From NCBI RefSeq assembly GCF_900167475.1, contig NZ_LT796768.1:2294001-2358000 (forward strand): a stretch of 64,000 nucleotides of DNA, written 5' to 3'. The notes beneath the pieces are model-generated. The model was given only the letters and a program-made list of their open reading frames with translations. It made no database searches and was not told where the DNA came from. The DNA is from Aeromicrobium choanae. GTDB taxonomy: Bacteria > Actinomycetota > Actinomycetes > Propionibacteriales > Nocardioidaceae. A program made the translations under genes and the position numbers. Positions 25,652 to 35,038 of the stretch are shown here, one piece after another (the stretch's first letter is position 1; every line of letters starts with the position of its first letter).

Positions 25652-27127
25652 ATGACCGATCACGTCGACGTCCTCATCGTCGGTGCCGGCCTGTCGGGCA
25701 TCGGCGCGGCGTACCGCCTCCAGGAGCGGGCCCCGGGCCGAACCTACGCCGTCCTCGAGCAGCGCGACGCGATCGGCGGCACGTGGGACCTCTTCCGGTA
25801 CCCCGGCGTGCGCTCGGACTCCGACATGTACACGCTCAGCTTCCCCTTCGAGCCGTGGACGCATCCGAAGGCCATCGCCGACGGGGACGACATCCGTCAC
25901 TACCTCGAGGCCACGGCCGCCAAGCACGGCATCACCGATCGCATCCGCTTCGGACGTCGCGTCACGACCGCCGAGTGGTCGAGCCAGGACGCCACGTGGA
26001 CCGTCACCAGCACGGTCGAGGACGGCTCCACCGAGGTCGTCACCGCCTCGTTCCTCTACCTGTGCAGCGGCTACTACAGCTACGAGGAGGGCTATACGCC
26101 CGACTTCCCCGGCCTCGAGGACTTCGAGGGCCAGGTCGTGCACCCCCAGTTCTGGCCCGAGGACCTCGACCACGCCGGCAAGGAGGTCGTCGTGATCGGC
26201 TCGGGCGCCACCGCGGTCACGCTGCTGCCGTCGATGGCCAAGGACGCCGCGAAGGTCACGATGCTGCAGCGCACCCCCACCTACGTGCTCAGCCAGCCCG
26301 GCAGCGACCCCGTGGCGAACCTCGCCCGCAAGGTGCTGCCCGCCTCCTTGGTGCACCAGGTCGCTCGCCTCCGGTACGCGGTGATGACCGTCGGCTTCTA
26401 CATGTTCTGCCGCGCCTTCCCGAAGGCCTCCCGCTCGATCCTGCTCGGGCTGACGGGCAAGTCGATGCCCGGCGTCGACCGCGCGAGCCTCACGCCTCCT
26501 TACAAGCCGTGGGACCAGCGGCTGTGCGTCGTCCCCGGGGGCGATCTCTACAAGGCGGTGCGCGACGGCAGCGCCGCGATCGTCACCGACGTGATCACCG
26601 AGTTCACCCCGAAGGGCGTCGCCCTGGCCTCGGGCGAGCACCTGGACGCGGACATCGTGGTGACCGCCACCGGCCTCAAGCTCGTGGCGCTGGGCCAGAT
26701 CGACGTCAGCATCGACGGCGTGAAGGTGGACCCGCACGAGCTCTACACCTACAAGGGCCAGATGTTCAGCGGCGTGCCCAACCTCGCCTGGTGCGTCGGG
26801 TACACGAACGCGTCCTGGACGCTGCGCGCCGACCTCACGTGGAAGTACGTCGCCGACTACCTCAACCACCTCGACGCCCATGGCTACGCCTACGGCATCC
26901 CCGACCCGGACTCCGACTTCGGGCACGACGCGCGCCTGCTGGACCTGTCGTCGGGCTACATCGCCCGCGCCGACGAGCTGCTGCCGCGCTCGGGTGCCCG
27001 CACGCCGTGGAAGGTCCGCCAGAACTGGTTCCTCGACAGCTGGGACGCGCGGCACACCGACCTCGACGAGGACATGGTCTGGGTGCGCCGCGAGGACCTG
27101 CCTGCGGCGAAGCCCGACGTGGCCTGA
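25652..27127 (+). CDS. flavin-containing / Baeyer-Villiger monooxygenase
   Basis: The 491-residue protein has FAD motif GAGLSGIGAAYRL (about residues 11-23), the NADPH motif GSGATA (about 187-192) and the Baeyer-Villiger fingerprint FEGQVVHPQFW between them (FxGxxxHxxxW, exact). The ATG 25652 start has GGAG seven bases upstream; an earlier ATG at 25631 lies inside the operator and is unlikely. It is a single gene with its own palindromic operator, typical of an inducible catabolic or detoxifying enzyme; the substrate may be a ketone. It is not close to the other monooxygenase in length or detail. Confidence 0.9.
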   Translation: MTDHVDVLIVGAGLSGIGAAYRLQERAPGRTYAVLEQRDAIGGTWDLFRYPGVRSDSDMYTLSFPFEPWTHPKAIADGDDIRHYLEATAAKHGITDRIRFGRRVTTAEWSSQDATWTVTSTVEDGSTEVVTASFLYLCSGYYSYEEGYTPDFPGLEDFEGQVVHPQFWPEDLDHAGKEVVVIGSGATAVTLLPSMAKDAAKVTMLQRTPTYVLSQPGSDPVANLARKVLPASLVHQVARLRYAVMTVGFYMFCRAFPKASRSILLGLTGKSMPGVDRASLTPPYKPWDQRLCVVPGGDLYKAVRDGSAAIVTDVITEFTPKGVALASGEHLDADIVVTATGLKLVALGQIDVSIDGVKVDPHELYTYKGQMFSGVPNLAWCVGYTNASWTLRADLTWKYVADYLNHLDAHGYAYGIPDPDSDFGHDARLLDLSSGYIARADELLPRSGARTPWKVRQNWFLDSWDARHTDLDEDMVWVRREDLPAAKPDVA

Positions 27128-27190
27128 GGCGTTCGTCGGCCTTCCCCGGAGGTCTTCGCGCCCGACGGCAATCCCTTCGCCCGCCCCCTT

Positions 27191-27253
27191 CCACTTTTGG
27201 AAGCGGATTCACGCGCAACGACCCGATTCACGTGAATCCGTTTCCAAAAGTGG
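27191..27253. repeat. 63-bp palindrome, copy 2 (dispersed family)
   Basis: CCACTTTTGGAAGCGGATTC at one end mirrors GAATCCGTTTCCAAAAGTGG at the other, nearly perfectly. Length and ends equal the copy at 6842-6904. It lies 64 bases after the monooxygenase stop and before the glycosylase gene, so it may double as a terminator. Confidence 0.85.
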
Positions 27254-27329
27254 AACGAGGGCCAGGGCAATGGGCCCGGCGGCCCGGAGACTTGCCGCGA
27301 CGAGAGGATGACCAGGTGAGGTGCGAACC

Positions 27330-27878
27330 ATGACCGACGTCTCCCAGCGCGCCCGCGACCTGCTGGGTCGCCTGCTCCACGGTCACGGGGTGGTCGCCAG
27401 GATCACCGAGGTCGAGGCGTACGGCGGCATTGACGACCCCGCCTCCCACGCGTTCGTCCGGACGCCGCGCTCGGAGATCATGTACGGCCCGCCGTGGCGC
27501 CTGTACGTCTACCGGATCCACGGCCACCACGCCGCGAATGTCGTCACGGGTCCCACGGAGCGTGCTGCGGCCGTGCTGATCCGTGCCGGTGAGATCGTCG
27601 AGGGGATCGACGTGGCCCGCGAGCGCCGCGGGCCCGTGGCGGACGAGGCACTGGCGCGCGGGCCGGGCAACCTCACCAAGGCGCTCGGCATCACGAGCCT
27701 GGACCTCGGCACCGACCTGCTCGATCCCGAGCCCGTGTCCCTCGGCGAGCGCGTCGAGAGTCCCGAGATCGCCGCCGGCCCTCGCGTGGGGGTGCGACTC
27801 AATGCCGATCTTCCGTGGCGCTTCTGGGTGGCGGGCGATCCGACCGTGTCGACCTACCGCCGCCACCCGCGGGCCTGA
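27330..27878 (+). CDS. 3-methyladenine DNA glycosylase, AAG/Mpg family
   Basis: The 182-residue protein matches the alkyladenine glycosylase fold: RARDLLGRLL, ITEVEAYGGIDDPASHAF with the catalytic glutamate, MYGPPWRLYVYRIHGHHAANVV, AAVLIRAGE and GPGNLTKALGI. It removes alkylated or deaminated purines to start base-excision repair. It is slightly shorter than usual at the N-terminus. GTG 27321 is an alternative start; ATG 27330 is preferred. It converges on the GDSL gene with an 18-base gap. Confidence 0.9.
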   Translation: MTDVSQRARDLLGRLLHGHGVVARITEVEAYGGIDDPASHAFVRTPRSEIMYGPPWRLYVYRIHGHHAANVVTGPTERAAAVLIRAGEIVEGIDVARERRGPVADEALARGPGNLTKALGITSLDLGTDLLDPEPVSLGERVESPEIAAGPRVGVRLNADLPWRFWVAGDPTVSTYRRHPRA

Positions 27879-27896
27879 TCGGCCCGCTCGCTCACC

Positions 27897-29081
27897 TCAG
27901 CGCAGGCACCTCGGCCGGCTGGCCTGGACGGACGTCGTGCGGGTCACCGTGCCGTGCTCCAGCGTGACCTTGGCGTGCACCGACCCGCGCAGGTCGCTCA
28001 GCGGGCGCGCCGAGCGGGTGAGGGTGAACGGGGCGCGCGTGTCCGTGCCGACGGTCGTCCCGCCGATGCGGAAGGTGGCCGCCGTGGCCAGTCCCTTCCC
28101 GCCCGTGACGCGCAGCGTGACGTCCGGCCTGCGAGCGGGTCCGTGGCACACCGCGTGGAGACGCACCGTGTGGGCCGCGGCCGAGACGCGTCGGACCGAC
28201 GCCCGGCGGGCCTGGAGGAGCGGCTCGATCATCTCGAGCGCCTGGTCGGCCATCTGGGCCATGCCGGCGGTCGAGGGGTGCAGCGGCGCGCCGTCGCCGT
28301 AGGGGTTCAGGGCCCGGACCCACTGCTCCGCGGGATCGGCACAGCCGGAGTGCTCCTGCCAGCCCTCGATGTCGCGCATGTCGACGAAGGCGATGCCCTC
28401 GTCGGCCGCGACCTCGCCGATCGTGTCGCTCAGGCGGTCGATCATCGACTGGAGGTAGGCCAGGTCGGCGTTCGTGGCGTTGAGGAGCGCGGCGCACGTC
28501 TCGCGCGGGACGTAGGTGCCGTAGCCGACGGCCACGATGGTGGCGTGCGGCGAGCGCTGGCGCACGTCCGCGATCAGCCGCTCGTACACGGGTGCGAGGG
28601 CGTCGATGGCGTCGTGGAACGGCTGCGTCGGCAGCGTGCTGCAGCCCTGGACGAGGCACGTCTGGGCCAGCCCGACCAGGCCGACGTCGTTGCCGCCCAT
28701 GGTCCCCAGCGTCACGAGGGTGGTCTTGCGGGTCAGCGCGTCGAGCTGCGGCGGGACGGTCTCGGCGCCGATCGTCTGCGGGTTCCAGTAGTGCGTCGTC
28801 CTCGCCGCGCTGCAGCTGGCGTCGGTGAACGACTTCGCGCCGATCTCGGCGGCCACCAGGCTCGGGAAGTTGTGGTCGCTGCGCGCGCAGCCGCCCGGCT
28901 GCTGCGTGGCGATGCCGGGTCCTGCGACGAACGAGTCGCCCAGCGCCACGTAGCGCTCACCCGAGTGGGGGTGATGCCATGCGGGGGTGCGATCGGCCGC
29001 CGAAGCGGGCAGGGCGGTCACGAGCCCGGCCGTCAGGGTCAGGACTGCGGCCAGGACCGCGGGTCGGCGAAGGGTTCTCAC
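27897..29081 (-). CDS. secreted GDSL/SGNH-family lipase or esterase
   Basis: The 394-residue protein has a signal peptide (cut near PASAA, residue 29), the GDS block YVALGDSFVAGPG, the GGND motif (block III) and LHPSTAGMAQMAD carrying the catalytic histidine. Several cysteine pairs (GGCARSD, DASCSAA, TCLVQGC, GCADP) fit the disulfide-stabilised SGNH esterases of Streptomyces. A C-terminal domain of about 100 residues (from about 290) is probably a beta-sandwich. GTG 29081 has GAGGAG five bases upstream. Confidence 0.88.
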   Translation of the reverse strand: MRTLRRPAVLAAVLTLTAGLVTALPASAADRTPAWHHPHSGERYVALGDSFVAGPGIATQQPGGCARSDHNFPSLVAAEIGAKSFTDASCSAARTTHYWNPQTIGAETVPPQLDALTRKTTLVTLGTMGGNDVGLVGLAQTCLVQGCSTLPTQPFHDAIDALAPVYERLIADVRQRSPHATIVAVGYGTYVPRETCAALLNATNADLAYLQSMIDRLSDTIGEVAADEGIAFVDMRDIEGWQEHSGCADPAEQWVRALNPYGDGAPLHPSTAGMAQMADQALEMIEPLLQARRASVRRVSAAAHTVRLHAVCHGPARRPDVTLRVTGGKGLATAATFRIGGTTVGTDTRAPFTLTRSARPLSDLRGSVHAKVTLEHGTVTRTTSVQASRPRCLR

Positions 29082-29104
29082 GGGGGCTCCTCAGGACTCA
29101 CGGA

Positions 29105-29120
29105 TGTGACGCACGTCACG
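29105..29120. promoter_or_regulatory. CRP/GlxR-like site upstream of the GDSL gene
   Basis: TGTGA-N6-TCACG differs in one base from the TGTGA-N6-TCACA consensus of actinobacterial CRP/GlxR regulators. It lies 24 bases before the GDSL start, in a position suited to repression. One site alone is weak evidence. Confidence 0.35.
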
Positions 29121-29149
29121 GCGACGCTACCACCGCGCCGGGACATCCG

Positions 29150-29173
29150 CGGACCCCCGGATCCGGGGGTCCG
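29150..29173. terminator. hairpin terminator after the response-regulator gene
   Basis: CGGACCCCCGGA and its exact inverse form a 24-bp perfect palindrome nine bases after the regulator stop, folding as a 10-bp GC stem with a GATC loop. No T-tract. It ends the two-component operon. Confidence 0.7.
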
Positions 29174-29182
29174 AGGGGTGCC

Positions 29183-29845
29183 TCAGCCCAGCAGGTAGCG
29201 CCGCTCCGGGCGACCGGCGGCGCCGTAGCGGAGCCGGACGGTCGCATGGCCCGTGTGGACGAAGTGCTCGAGGTAGCGGCGTGCGCTGACCCGGGAGAGC
29301 CCGACGAGCTCCGCGGCCTCGGCCGCCGACACCTCACCAGCATTCTCCAGGGCCCGGAGCAGCGACGCCGCGGTCTCGGTGCTCAGGCCCTTCGGCAGGG
29401 GCGAGCTGCCTGGCGTGCCCCCGCCGAAGGCACGGTCGATCGCCGTCTGGTCGGGCTCGGACTCGCTCCGCAGGGCCGTGAGCGACCGGGCGACAGCCCT
29501 CAGGCGGTCGGCGAGCTCGGGGTACTCGAAGGGCTTCACCAGGTACTGCTGGGCGCCGCCGAGCAGTGCGGCGCGCACGACCTCGGCGTCGCGCTCGGCG
29601 GTCACCATGATGACGCCCACGCCGTGGCCCGCCGCACGCAGCGAGCGCAGCACCTCGATGCCGTCCATGTCGGGCAGGTGCACGTCCAGCAGCACGAGGT
29701 CGGGCTCGAGCTCGGCCACGGCGCTCAGCGCCTCCGCGCCGGTGCCCGCCGTGCCGGCGATCGAGAACCCGTCGGTGCGCTCCACGAAGCGCTCGTGGAT
29801 CCGCGCCACCATGAAGTCGTCGTCCACCACGAGGACGCGGATCAC
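29183..29845 (-). CDS. response regulator, CitB/DcuR family
   Basis: The 220-residue protein has a receiver domain with acidic pocket VVDDD and phosphoacceptor aspartate in LVLLDVHLPDMDG, lysine in YLVKPFE, and a C-terminal helix-turn-helix (AAEAAELVGLSRVSARRYLEHF). It is the partner of the sensor kinase upstream, whose stop it overlaps by four bases (GTGA). In relatives such regulators switch on transport genes for C4-dicarboxylates or citrate; the divergent tctCBA operon is the likely target. Confidence 0.92.
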   Translation of the reverse strand: MIRVLVVDDDFMVARIHERFVERTDGFSIAGTAGTGAEALSAVAELEPDLVLLDVHLPDMDGIEVLRSLRAAGHGVGVIMVTAERDAEVVRAALLGGAQQYLVKPFEYPELADRLRAVARSLTALRSESEPDQTAIDRAFGGGTPGSSPLPKGLSTETAASLLRALENAGEVSAAEAAELVGLSRVSARRYLEHFVHTGHATVRLRYGAAGRPERRYLLG

Positions 29846-31449
29846 GGTGCGTCACCCGCGCGGGGCAGCCGGACGCGGAACGTCGCACCCGGGCCGCCGT
29901 CGTCGAGGGTGGCCGAGCCGCCACGTCGGGTGGCGATGAGACGCACGAGCGGCAGTCCGATGCCACGTCCCCCGAGGACCTCGGGCTTGGTCGAGTATCC
30001 CCGCGAGAAGATCGACCCGGCGATCTCGTCGGGCACGCCCGGTCCGTCGTCGCTCACCACGACCTCGATCGTGCCATCGACCTCGCCCACCCGGACGACG
30101 ACCTCGCTCCCGGCCCCGCCCCGACAGGCGTCGAGCGCGTTGTCGACGAGGTTGCCCAGCACGGTGGTGAGGTCGGCGGCCAGGTCGGGGTCCAGCGTCG
30201 ACAGGCGGGACGCCTCGTCGATCGTCAGCCGCAGTCCCGCCTCGGCCGCCTGGCTCGCCTTGGCCGCCAGCAGCGCCGCGACGGCGGGGTCCCGCACGGA
30301 CTCGCGCAGGCTCGCGTCCAGGACGGCGCGTTCACGCGTGAGGGTCCCCAGCAGGCTCGCCAGCTCGTCGTACTCGCCGAGCTCGACGAGGCCCGAGATC
30401 GTGTGCAGCCGGTTGGCGAACTCGTGGGTCTGGGCGCGGAGGGCGTCGCTGATCGAGAGGTTCGAGCTGAGCTGCTGCTCGACCTCCACCACGTCGGTGC
30501 GGTCGCGCATGGTCGTGACGCTGCCGATGCCCAGACCGCGGCTCGAGGCGGCGCGGCGGTTCACCACGAGCACCCGGTCGCCCGTGAGCACGACGGCGTC
30601 CCTGGCCTCGGCGTCGCCCGCGATCAGGGCCGTCAGCTCCGGGTCGAGCCCCACCGTGCTGATCGGGCGCCCGACGGGATCGCCCGTAACGTCCAGCAGT
30701 CGCCGGGCGGCGTCGTTCATGACGGTCACCGTGCCGGCGTTGTCCACCGCCACGACGCCCTCGCGGATGCTGTGCAGGAGGGCGTACCGGTGGTCGGCGA
30801 GCGTGGCGATCTCCTCGCCGCCCAGGCCGCGGGTGCGCCGCTTGAGCAGGTGCGCCACGGCCCATGTGCCCAGGCCGCCGAGGAGGGCGCCGAGGCCGAG
30901 GTAGAGGGCCAGGTCGCTCGACGAGTCGGCCACGCGGTCCCACCAGGAGGGGTACGACTGCTCGGCGACGGCGATCCCGACGAGCGTGCCGTCGTCGGCG
31001 ATCACGGGGGCGTGCGCGGTGACGTAGCGTCGGCCGTCCCGGACGACGTCGCCGCTCCACCCGCGACCCTCTCGGACGCGGCTCTCCCCGAGGTCCACCG
31101 TGGTGCCCACCCGGGACGGCTCGGCCGCGGCGATCACGACGCCGTCGGGGTCGGTGACCAGCACGTCGGTGGCCCCCGACAGGGCGACGGCCCGCTCCAC
31201 GAAGGGCGCCAGCGTGCGCGTCGCCGCCGCGTCGTCGACGGCGGTGCGCACGACCTCCCCTCCGGCGAGGTACTCCGCCACCGATCGCATCGCGCTGCCG
31301 CGCTCGTCGGTGAAGGCGTCCGTGCTCTGGCGGAACGAGATGACCGCCACGACGATCAGCACGCCGGCGACGACGGCCAGCTGCAGCAGCAGGACTTGGC
31401 CCGCGAGCGTCAGCCGGCGCCCGCCCGGCGGGCCGTGGCGCGTGCCCAT
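29842..31449 (-). CDS. sensor histidine kinase, CitA/DcuS family
   Basis: From ATG 31449 the protein is 535 residues: a membrane helix (about 15-37), an extracytoplasmic sensor domain (about 40-170), a second helix (about 177-200), a PAS domain (about 215-320) and a kinase core. The phosphorylated histidine lies in RAQTHEFANRLHTISGLVEL, the CitA/DcuS form, and the ATPase domain has NLVDNALDA, DDGPGVP and GRGIGLPL. It should sense a carboxylate outside the cell. GTG 31467, after AAAGGAG and a duplicated 9-mer, is an alternative start. Confidence 0.9.
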   Translation of the reverse strand: MGTRHGPPGGRRLTLAGQVLLLQLAVVAGVLIVVAVISFRQSTDAFTDERGSAMRSVAEYLAGGEVVRTAVDDAAATRTLAPFVERAVALSGATDVLVTDPDGVVIAAAEPSRVGTTVDLGESRVREGRGWSGDVVRDGRRYVTAHAPVIADDGTLVGIAVAEQSYPSWWDRVADSSSDLALYLGLGALLGGLGTWAVAHLLKRRTRGLGGEEIATLADHRYALLHSIREGVVAVDNAGTVTVMNDAARRLLDVTGDPVGRPISTVGLDPELTALIAGDAEARDAVVLTGDRVLVVNRRAASSRGLGIGSVTTMRDRTDVVEVEQQLSSNLSISDALRAQTHEFANRLHTISGLVELGEYDELASLLGTLTRERAVLDASLRESVRDPAVAALLAAKASQAAEAGLRLTIDEASRLSTLDPDLAADLTTVLGNLVDNALDACRGGAGSEVVVRVGEVDGTIEVVVSDDGPGVPDEIAGSIFSRGYSTKPEVLGGRGIGLPLVRLIATRRGGSATLDDGGPGATFRVRLPRAGDAP

Positions 31450-31461
31450 GCCCGTGCGCTT

Positions 31462-31479
31462 GACCACAATGACCACAAT
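31462..31479. repeat. tandem 9-bp duplication at the kinase start region
   Basis: GACCACAAT occurs twice in a row, in frame, between the AAAGGAG ribosome-binding site and the ATG of the sensor kinase gene. It makes two GTG codons nine bases apart (31476 and 31467) and shifts ribosome-binding spacing. It leaves the true start uncertain. Confidence 0.6.
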
Positions 31480-31551
31480 CTCCTTTGGTTCCGCAATCGT
31501 GACCCACGCCACATTCCCACGCATGATCAAGGGGACGACGAGGAGGGGTCC

Positions 31552-32556
31552 ATGATCACGTGGGCAACGAAGGGCCGCCGCCGCACGATCGGGATCGGGC
31601 TCGTGGCGGCGCTGGTGCTGGCGATGCTGGCCGGATGTGGCGTGACGAGGGCGGACGACGACGATCCCGCCAACAAGCGACTGCGCATGATGATCCCGAA
31701 CAGCCCGGGCGGCGGCTACGACCTGACCGGCCGGGCCGGAGTACGGGCGATGGAGGAGAACGAGCTCACCGGCCGCTTCGAGGTCACCAACGTCATCGGC
31801 GCCGGCGGCACCGTCGCGATGCAGCGGCTCATGAACGAGCGCGGCGCCGACGACCTCATGATGACGATGGGCCTGGGCGTCGTCGGCTCGGTCTTCACGA
31901 ACGGCTCCGACGCCACGGTCGACAAGGCCACGCCCATCGCGCAGCTGGTCTCCGAGCCCGAGGGCATCCTCGTCCCGAAGGACTCGCCGTTCAAGAACGT
32001 GCAGGACTTCGTGGACGCCTGGAAGAAGGACCCGGGCAGCGTGACGATCGGGGGCGGCTCGTCGCCCGGCGGGCCCGACCACCTGTTCCCGATGCAGCTC
32101 GCGCAGGAGCTCGGCATCGACGCGAAGGACGTCAACTACATCACGTACGACGGTGGCGGACCCCTGACGACGGCCCTGCTCGGCTCCAAGATCGAGGTCG
32201 GCATGTCCGGCCTGGGGGAGTTCGAGGGCCAGATCGAGGACGGGTCGCTGCGCGTCCTGGCGGTCTCGGGCGAGGAGCGACTCGACACCGTCGACGCGCC
32301 CACGCTCAAGGAGGAGGGCGTCGACTTCAGCTTCATCAACTGGCGCGGCGTGCTCGCCCCGCCGGGCATCTCCGACGCCACCCGCGACGAGTACATCGAG
32401 CTGCTGACGGCGATGCACGACACGCCCGAGTGGCGCGAGGCGCTGGAGCGCAACGGCTGGATCGACGACTTCACCACCGGCGATGAGTTCGGCACCTTCC
32501 TGGAGGAGCAGAACGAGCGCGTCGCCTCGACCCTCGAGGAGCTGGGACTCGCATGA
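31552..32556 (+). CDS. tctC: tripartite tricarboxylate transporter, substrate-binding lipoprotein TctC
   Basis: The 334-residue protein has a lipobox LAML-AGC near residue 29 and a periplasmic-binding fold of the TctC/Bug family (MMIPNSPGGGYDLTGRAG, GAGGTVAMQRL, GGGSSPGGPDHLFP, YDGGGPLTTALLGSKIEVG). It catches a carboxylate outside the membrane and gives it to TctAB. GAGGAG precedes ATG 31552. It is divergent from the sensor kinase gene by about 100 bases, so promoter and operator sites should lie in 31450-31551; none was clear. Confidence 0.92.
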   Translation: MITWATKGRRRTIGIGLVAALVLAMLAGCGVTRADDDDPANKRLRMMIPNSPGGGYDLTGRAGVRAMEENELTGRFEVTNVIGAGGTVAMQRLMNERGADDLMMTMGLGVVGSVFTNGSDATVDKATPIAQLVSEPEGILVPKDSPFKNVQDFVDAWKKDPGSVTIGGGSSPGGPDHLFPMQLAQELGIDAKDVNYITYDGGGPLTTALLGSKIEVGMSGLGEFEGQIEDGSLRVLAVSGEERLDTVDAPTLKEEGVDFSFINWRGVLAPPGISDATRDEYIELLTAMHDTPEWREALERNGWIDDFTTGDEFGTFLEEQNERVASTLEELGLA

Positions 32557-33062
32557 ACACCTCGGGCACCACGCCGTCACGCACGGTGGACACCCCTCAG
32601 TACGGACTGGCGGCGTTCGTCGCGTTCGTCGGGATCGTCGTACTGGTCGACGCGCTCGGGCTCGACCCGGGCTTCGCCGACCAGCCGGTCCAGCCCTACG
32701 CCTTCTCCTACGCCATCGGCTCCGTCCTCGTGGTCCTCGGCCTCCTGCTGGCCGTCGCCACCTGGCGCGGTGACGTCGCCGAGCCCGAGGAGGGTGAGGA
32801 CGTCGACCTGAGCAGCGGCCTGGACTGGCCCACGCTGCTCCAGCTCGTCGCCGTGATCGTGGTCGTCGTGGCCCTGATCAACTGGCTCGGCTGGGCGATC
32901 ATGGGCGCGTTCCTGTTCGCGGCGTCGGCCCGGATCCTCGGCAGCCGCCGGCTCCTGCTCGACATCGGCGTGGGCCTGGTCCTGTCGCTGGTGACCTGGT
33001 ACGGCTTCTACGTCGGCCTGGGGATCCCGATCCCCGCCGGCATCCTGGACGGGGTGCTCTGA
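32553..33062 (+). CDS. tctB: tripartite tricarboxylate transporter, small membrane subunit TctB
   Basis: The 169-residue protein has four hydrophobic segments (about 16-33, 46-65, 90-125 split in two, 130-160) and no other domain, as usual for TctB. It overlaps tctC by four bases (ATGA) and abuts tctA. Confidence 0.88.
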   Translation: MNTSGTTPSRTVDTPQYGLAAFVAFVGIVVLVDALGLDPGFADQPVQPYAFSYAIGSVLVVLGLLLAVATWRGDVAEPEEGEDVDLSSGLDWPTLLQLVAVIVVVVALINWLGWAIMGAFLFAASARILGSRRLLLDIGVGLVLSLVTWYGFYVGLGIPIPAGILDGVL

Positions 33063-34591
33063 TGGACCTGCTCCTCGAAGGCTTCGCCAACGCCCTCACG
33101 CCCGAGAACCTCATGTACGCCGTCATCGGCGTGCTGCTGGGCACGGCCGTGGGCGTGCTGCCGGGCATCGGCCCGGCCATGACGGTGGCCCTGCTGCTGC
33201 CGATCACCTACAACGTCGAGCCCGCCGGCGCCCTCATCATGTTCGCCGGGATCTACTACGGCGGGATGTACGGCGGCTCGACGACGTCGATCCTGCTGAA
33301 CACCCCCGGCGAGTCGTCATCGGTCGTCACCGCCCTCGAGGGCAACAAGATGGCGAAGGGCGGACGCGCGGCGCAGGCCCTGGCCACCGCGGCCATCGGC
33401 TCGTTCGTCGCCGGGACGATCGGCTCGATCCTGCTCGTCGTGCTGATGCCGCGCATCGCCGACATCGTGGTCGAGCTCGGCGCGCCGTCGTACTTCGCGA
33501 TCATGCTGTTCGCGCTCTTCACGGTCACGGCGGTCCTGGGCTCGTCCAAGCTGCGCGGGTTCATCTCGCTGTTCCTCGGCCTCACGCTCGCCCTGGTCGG
33601 CTCGCAGACCGGCCAGGCACGACTGACGTTCGGCCGCCCCGAGCTGGCCGACGGCATCGACGTCGTGGTGGTCGCGGTCGCCATCTTCGCGATCGGCGAG
33701 GCCCTGTGGGTCTCCGCCCACCTGCGCCGGCGCCCTCTCGAGATCATCCCCGTCGGACAGCCCTGGATGAGCAAGGCCGACTGGGGCCGGTCGTGGAAGC
33801 CGTGGCTGCGCGGCACGGCCTACGGATTCCCGTTCGGTGCCCTTCCCGCGGGCGGCGCCGAGGTCCCCACGTTCCTGTCCTACGTCACCGAGCGCCGCCT
33901 GACGAAGCACCCCGAGGAGTTCGGCAAGGGTGCGATCGAGGGCGTGGCCGGACCGGAGGCGGCGAACAACGCCTCCGCCGCCGGCACCCTCGTCCCGCTG
34001 CTGGCCATCGGCCTGCCCACCACGGCGACGGCGGCGGTCATGCTGCTGGCGATCCAGAGCTACGGGATCCAGCCGGGTCCGCAGCTGATGGACACCGAGC
34101 CCGAGCTCGTCTGGGCACTGCTGGCCAGCCTGTTCATCGCCAACGTGCTGCTGCTCGTGCTGAACCTGCCGATGGCCCCGATCTGGGCGAAGCTGCTGCG
34201 CATCCCGCGGCCCTACCTGTACGCAGGCATCCTGTTCTTCGCCGGGCTCGGCGCGTACAGCGTCAACTTCCAGGCCTTCGACCTGGCCCTCCTGCTGGTG
34301 CTGGGCCTGCTCGGCTTCGCGATGCGGCGCTTCGGCCTGCCGGTCCTGCCGCTCATCATCGGCGTGATCCTCGGACCGCGCCTCGAGGAGCAGCTCACCA
34401 CCGCACTCGCCATCTCGCAGGGCGACGTGAGCACCTTGTGGAGCGAGCCGGTCGCCGTCCTCGTCTACGTCCTGATGGCCCTCATCGCGGTCGTCATGGC
34501 GGTCATGGCGTGGCGCCGGCGTGGCCAGGAGCCCGACGAGATCGACCGCGTCCTCGACCGGGCCGCGGCCGCCGACACGAACGACATCTGA
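33062..34591 (+). CDS. tctA: tripartite tricarboxylate transporter, large membrane subunit TctA
   Basis: The 509-residue protein has about eleven to twelve membrane segments and the two conserved TctA signatures [20 protein letters not shown] and [22 protein letters not shown], with [15 protein letters not shown] in the second half. It forms the transport path driven by the ion gradient. ATG 33062 overlaps the tctB stop by one base. Confidence 0.95.
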   Translation: MDLLLEGFANALTPENLMYAVIGVLLGTAVGVLPGIGPAMTVALLLPITYNVEPAGALIMFAGIYYGGMYGGSTTSILLNTPGESSSVVTALEGNKMAKGGRAAQALATAAIGSFVAGTIGSILLVVLMPRIADIVVELGAPSYFAIMLFALFTVTAVLGSSKLRGFISLFLGLTLALVGSQTGQARLTFGRPELADGIDVVVVAVAIFAIGEALWVSAHLRRRPLEIIPVGQPWMSKADWGRSWKPWLRGTAYGFPFGALPAGGAEVPTFLSYVTERRLTKHPEEFGKGAIEGVAGPEAANNASAAGTLVPLLAIGLPTTATAAVMLLAIQSYGIQPGPQLMDTEPELVWALLASLFIANVLLLVLNLPMAPIWAKLLRIPRPYLYAGILFFAGLGAYSVNFQAFDLALLLVLGLLGFAMRRFGLPVLPLIIGVILGPRLEEQLTTALAISQGDVSTLWSEPVAVLVYVLMALIAVVMAVMAWRRRGQEPDEIDRVLDRAAAADTNDI

Positions 34592-34603
34592 GAGGACGAC
34601 GAC

Positions 34604-35011
34604 ATGACGATCGTGGTGGCCTACAGCCCCGACAGGTACGGACGGGCGGCGCTGGCGCACGGTGCCGCCGAGGCGACGCTGCGCGGCGAGCACCTGCTCG
34701 TGGTCAACGACACGCGCGGCGACGCCCTCGTGGACGACCGGTTCGCCCACGAGGACGAGATCGCGGGAGTCCGCGATCGGCTGGAGACGCTGGGGCTCAC
34801 CGCCGAGGTCCGCCAGGAGGTGGTGCGCGACGTCGCCGAGGGCGTCGTCAAGGCGGCCACGGAGACCGGGGCGAGCCTCATCGTGGTCGGCGTCCGGCAT
34901 CGCAGCCCGGTGGGCAAGGCGCTTCTGGGCAGCGTCGCCCAGCGCGTGATCCTCGACGCGACGTGCCCGGTCCTGTCGGTCAAGCCCGACGAGGAGTCCG
35001 ACGGCATCTGA
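34604..35011 (+). CDS. universal stress protein (UspA family)
   Basis: The 135-residue protein has a single Usp domain: IVVAYSPDRYGRAAL at the N-terminus and VVGVRHRSPVGKALLGSVAQRVILDATCPVLSV with the ATP-binding G-x2-G-x9-G-S/T-like pattern (GKALLGSVAQRV). It follows tctA by 12 bases with a GAGGA site, so it is transcribed with the transporter. A Usp in a transport operon may sense energy state. Paralogous to the protein at 37001. Confidence 0.88.
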   Translation: MTIVVAYSPDRYGRAALAHGAAEATLRGEHLLVVNDTRGDALVDDRFAHEDEIAGVRDRLETLGLTAEVRQEVVRDVAEGVVKAATETGASLIVVGVRHRSPVGKALLGSVAQRVILDATCPVLSVKPDEESDGI

Positions 35012-35038
35012 TCGTTCCGTCGGGGTCCCTGGAGGACG

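Noticed and set aside
29842-32580. A 912-codon minus-strand frame covering tctC and the sensor kinase
   Set aside because: The N-terminal part is antisense to tctC, which has a lipobox and binding-protein motifs; the kinase begins at 31449 or 31467.
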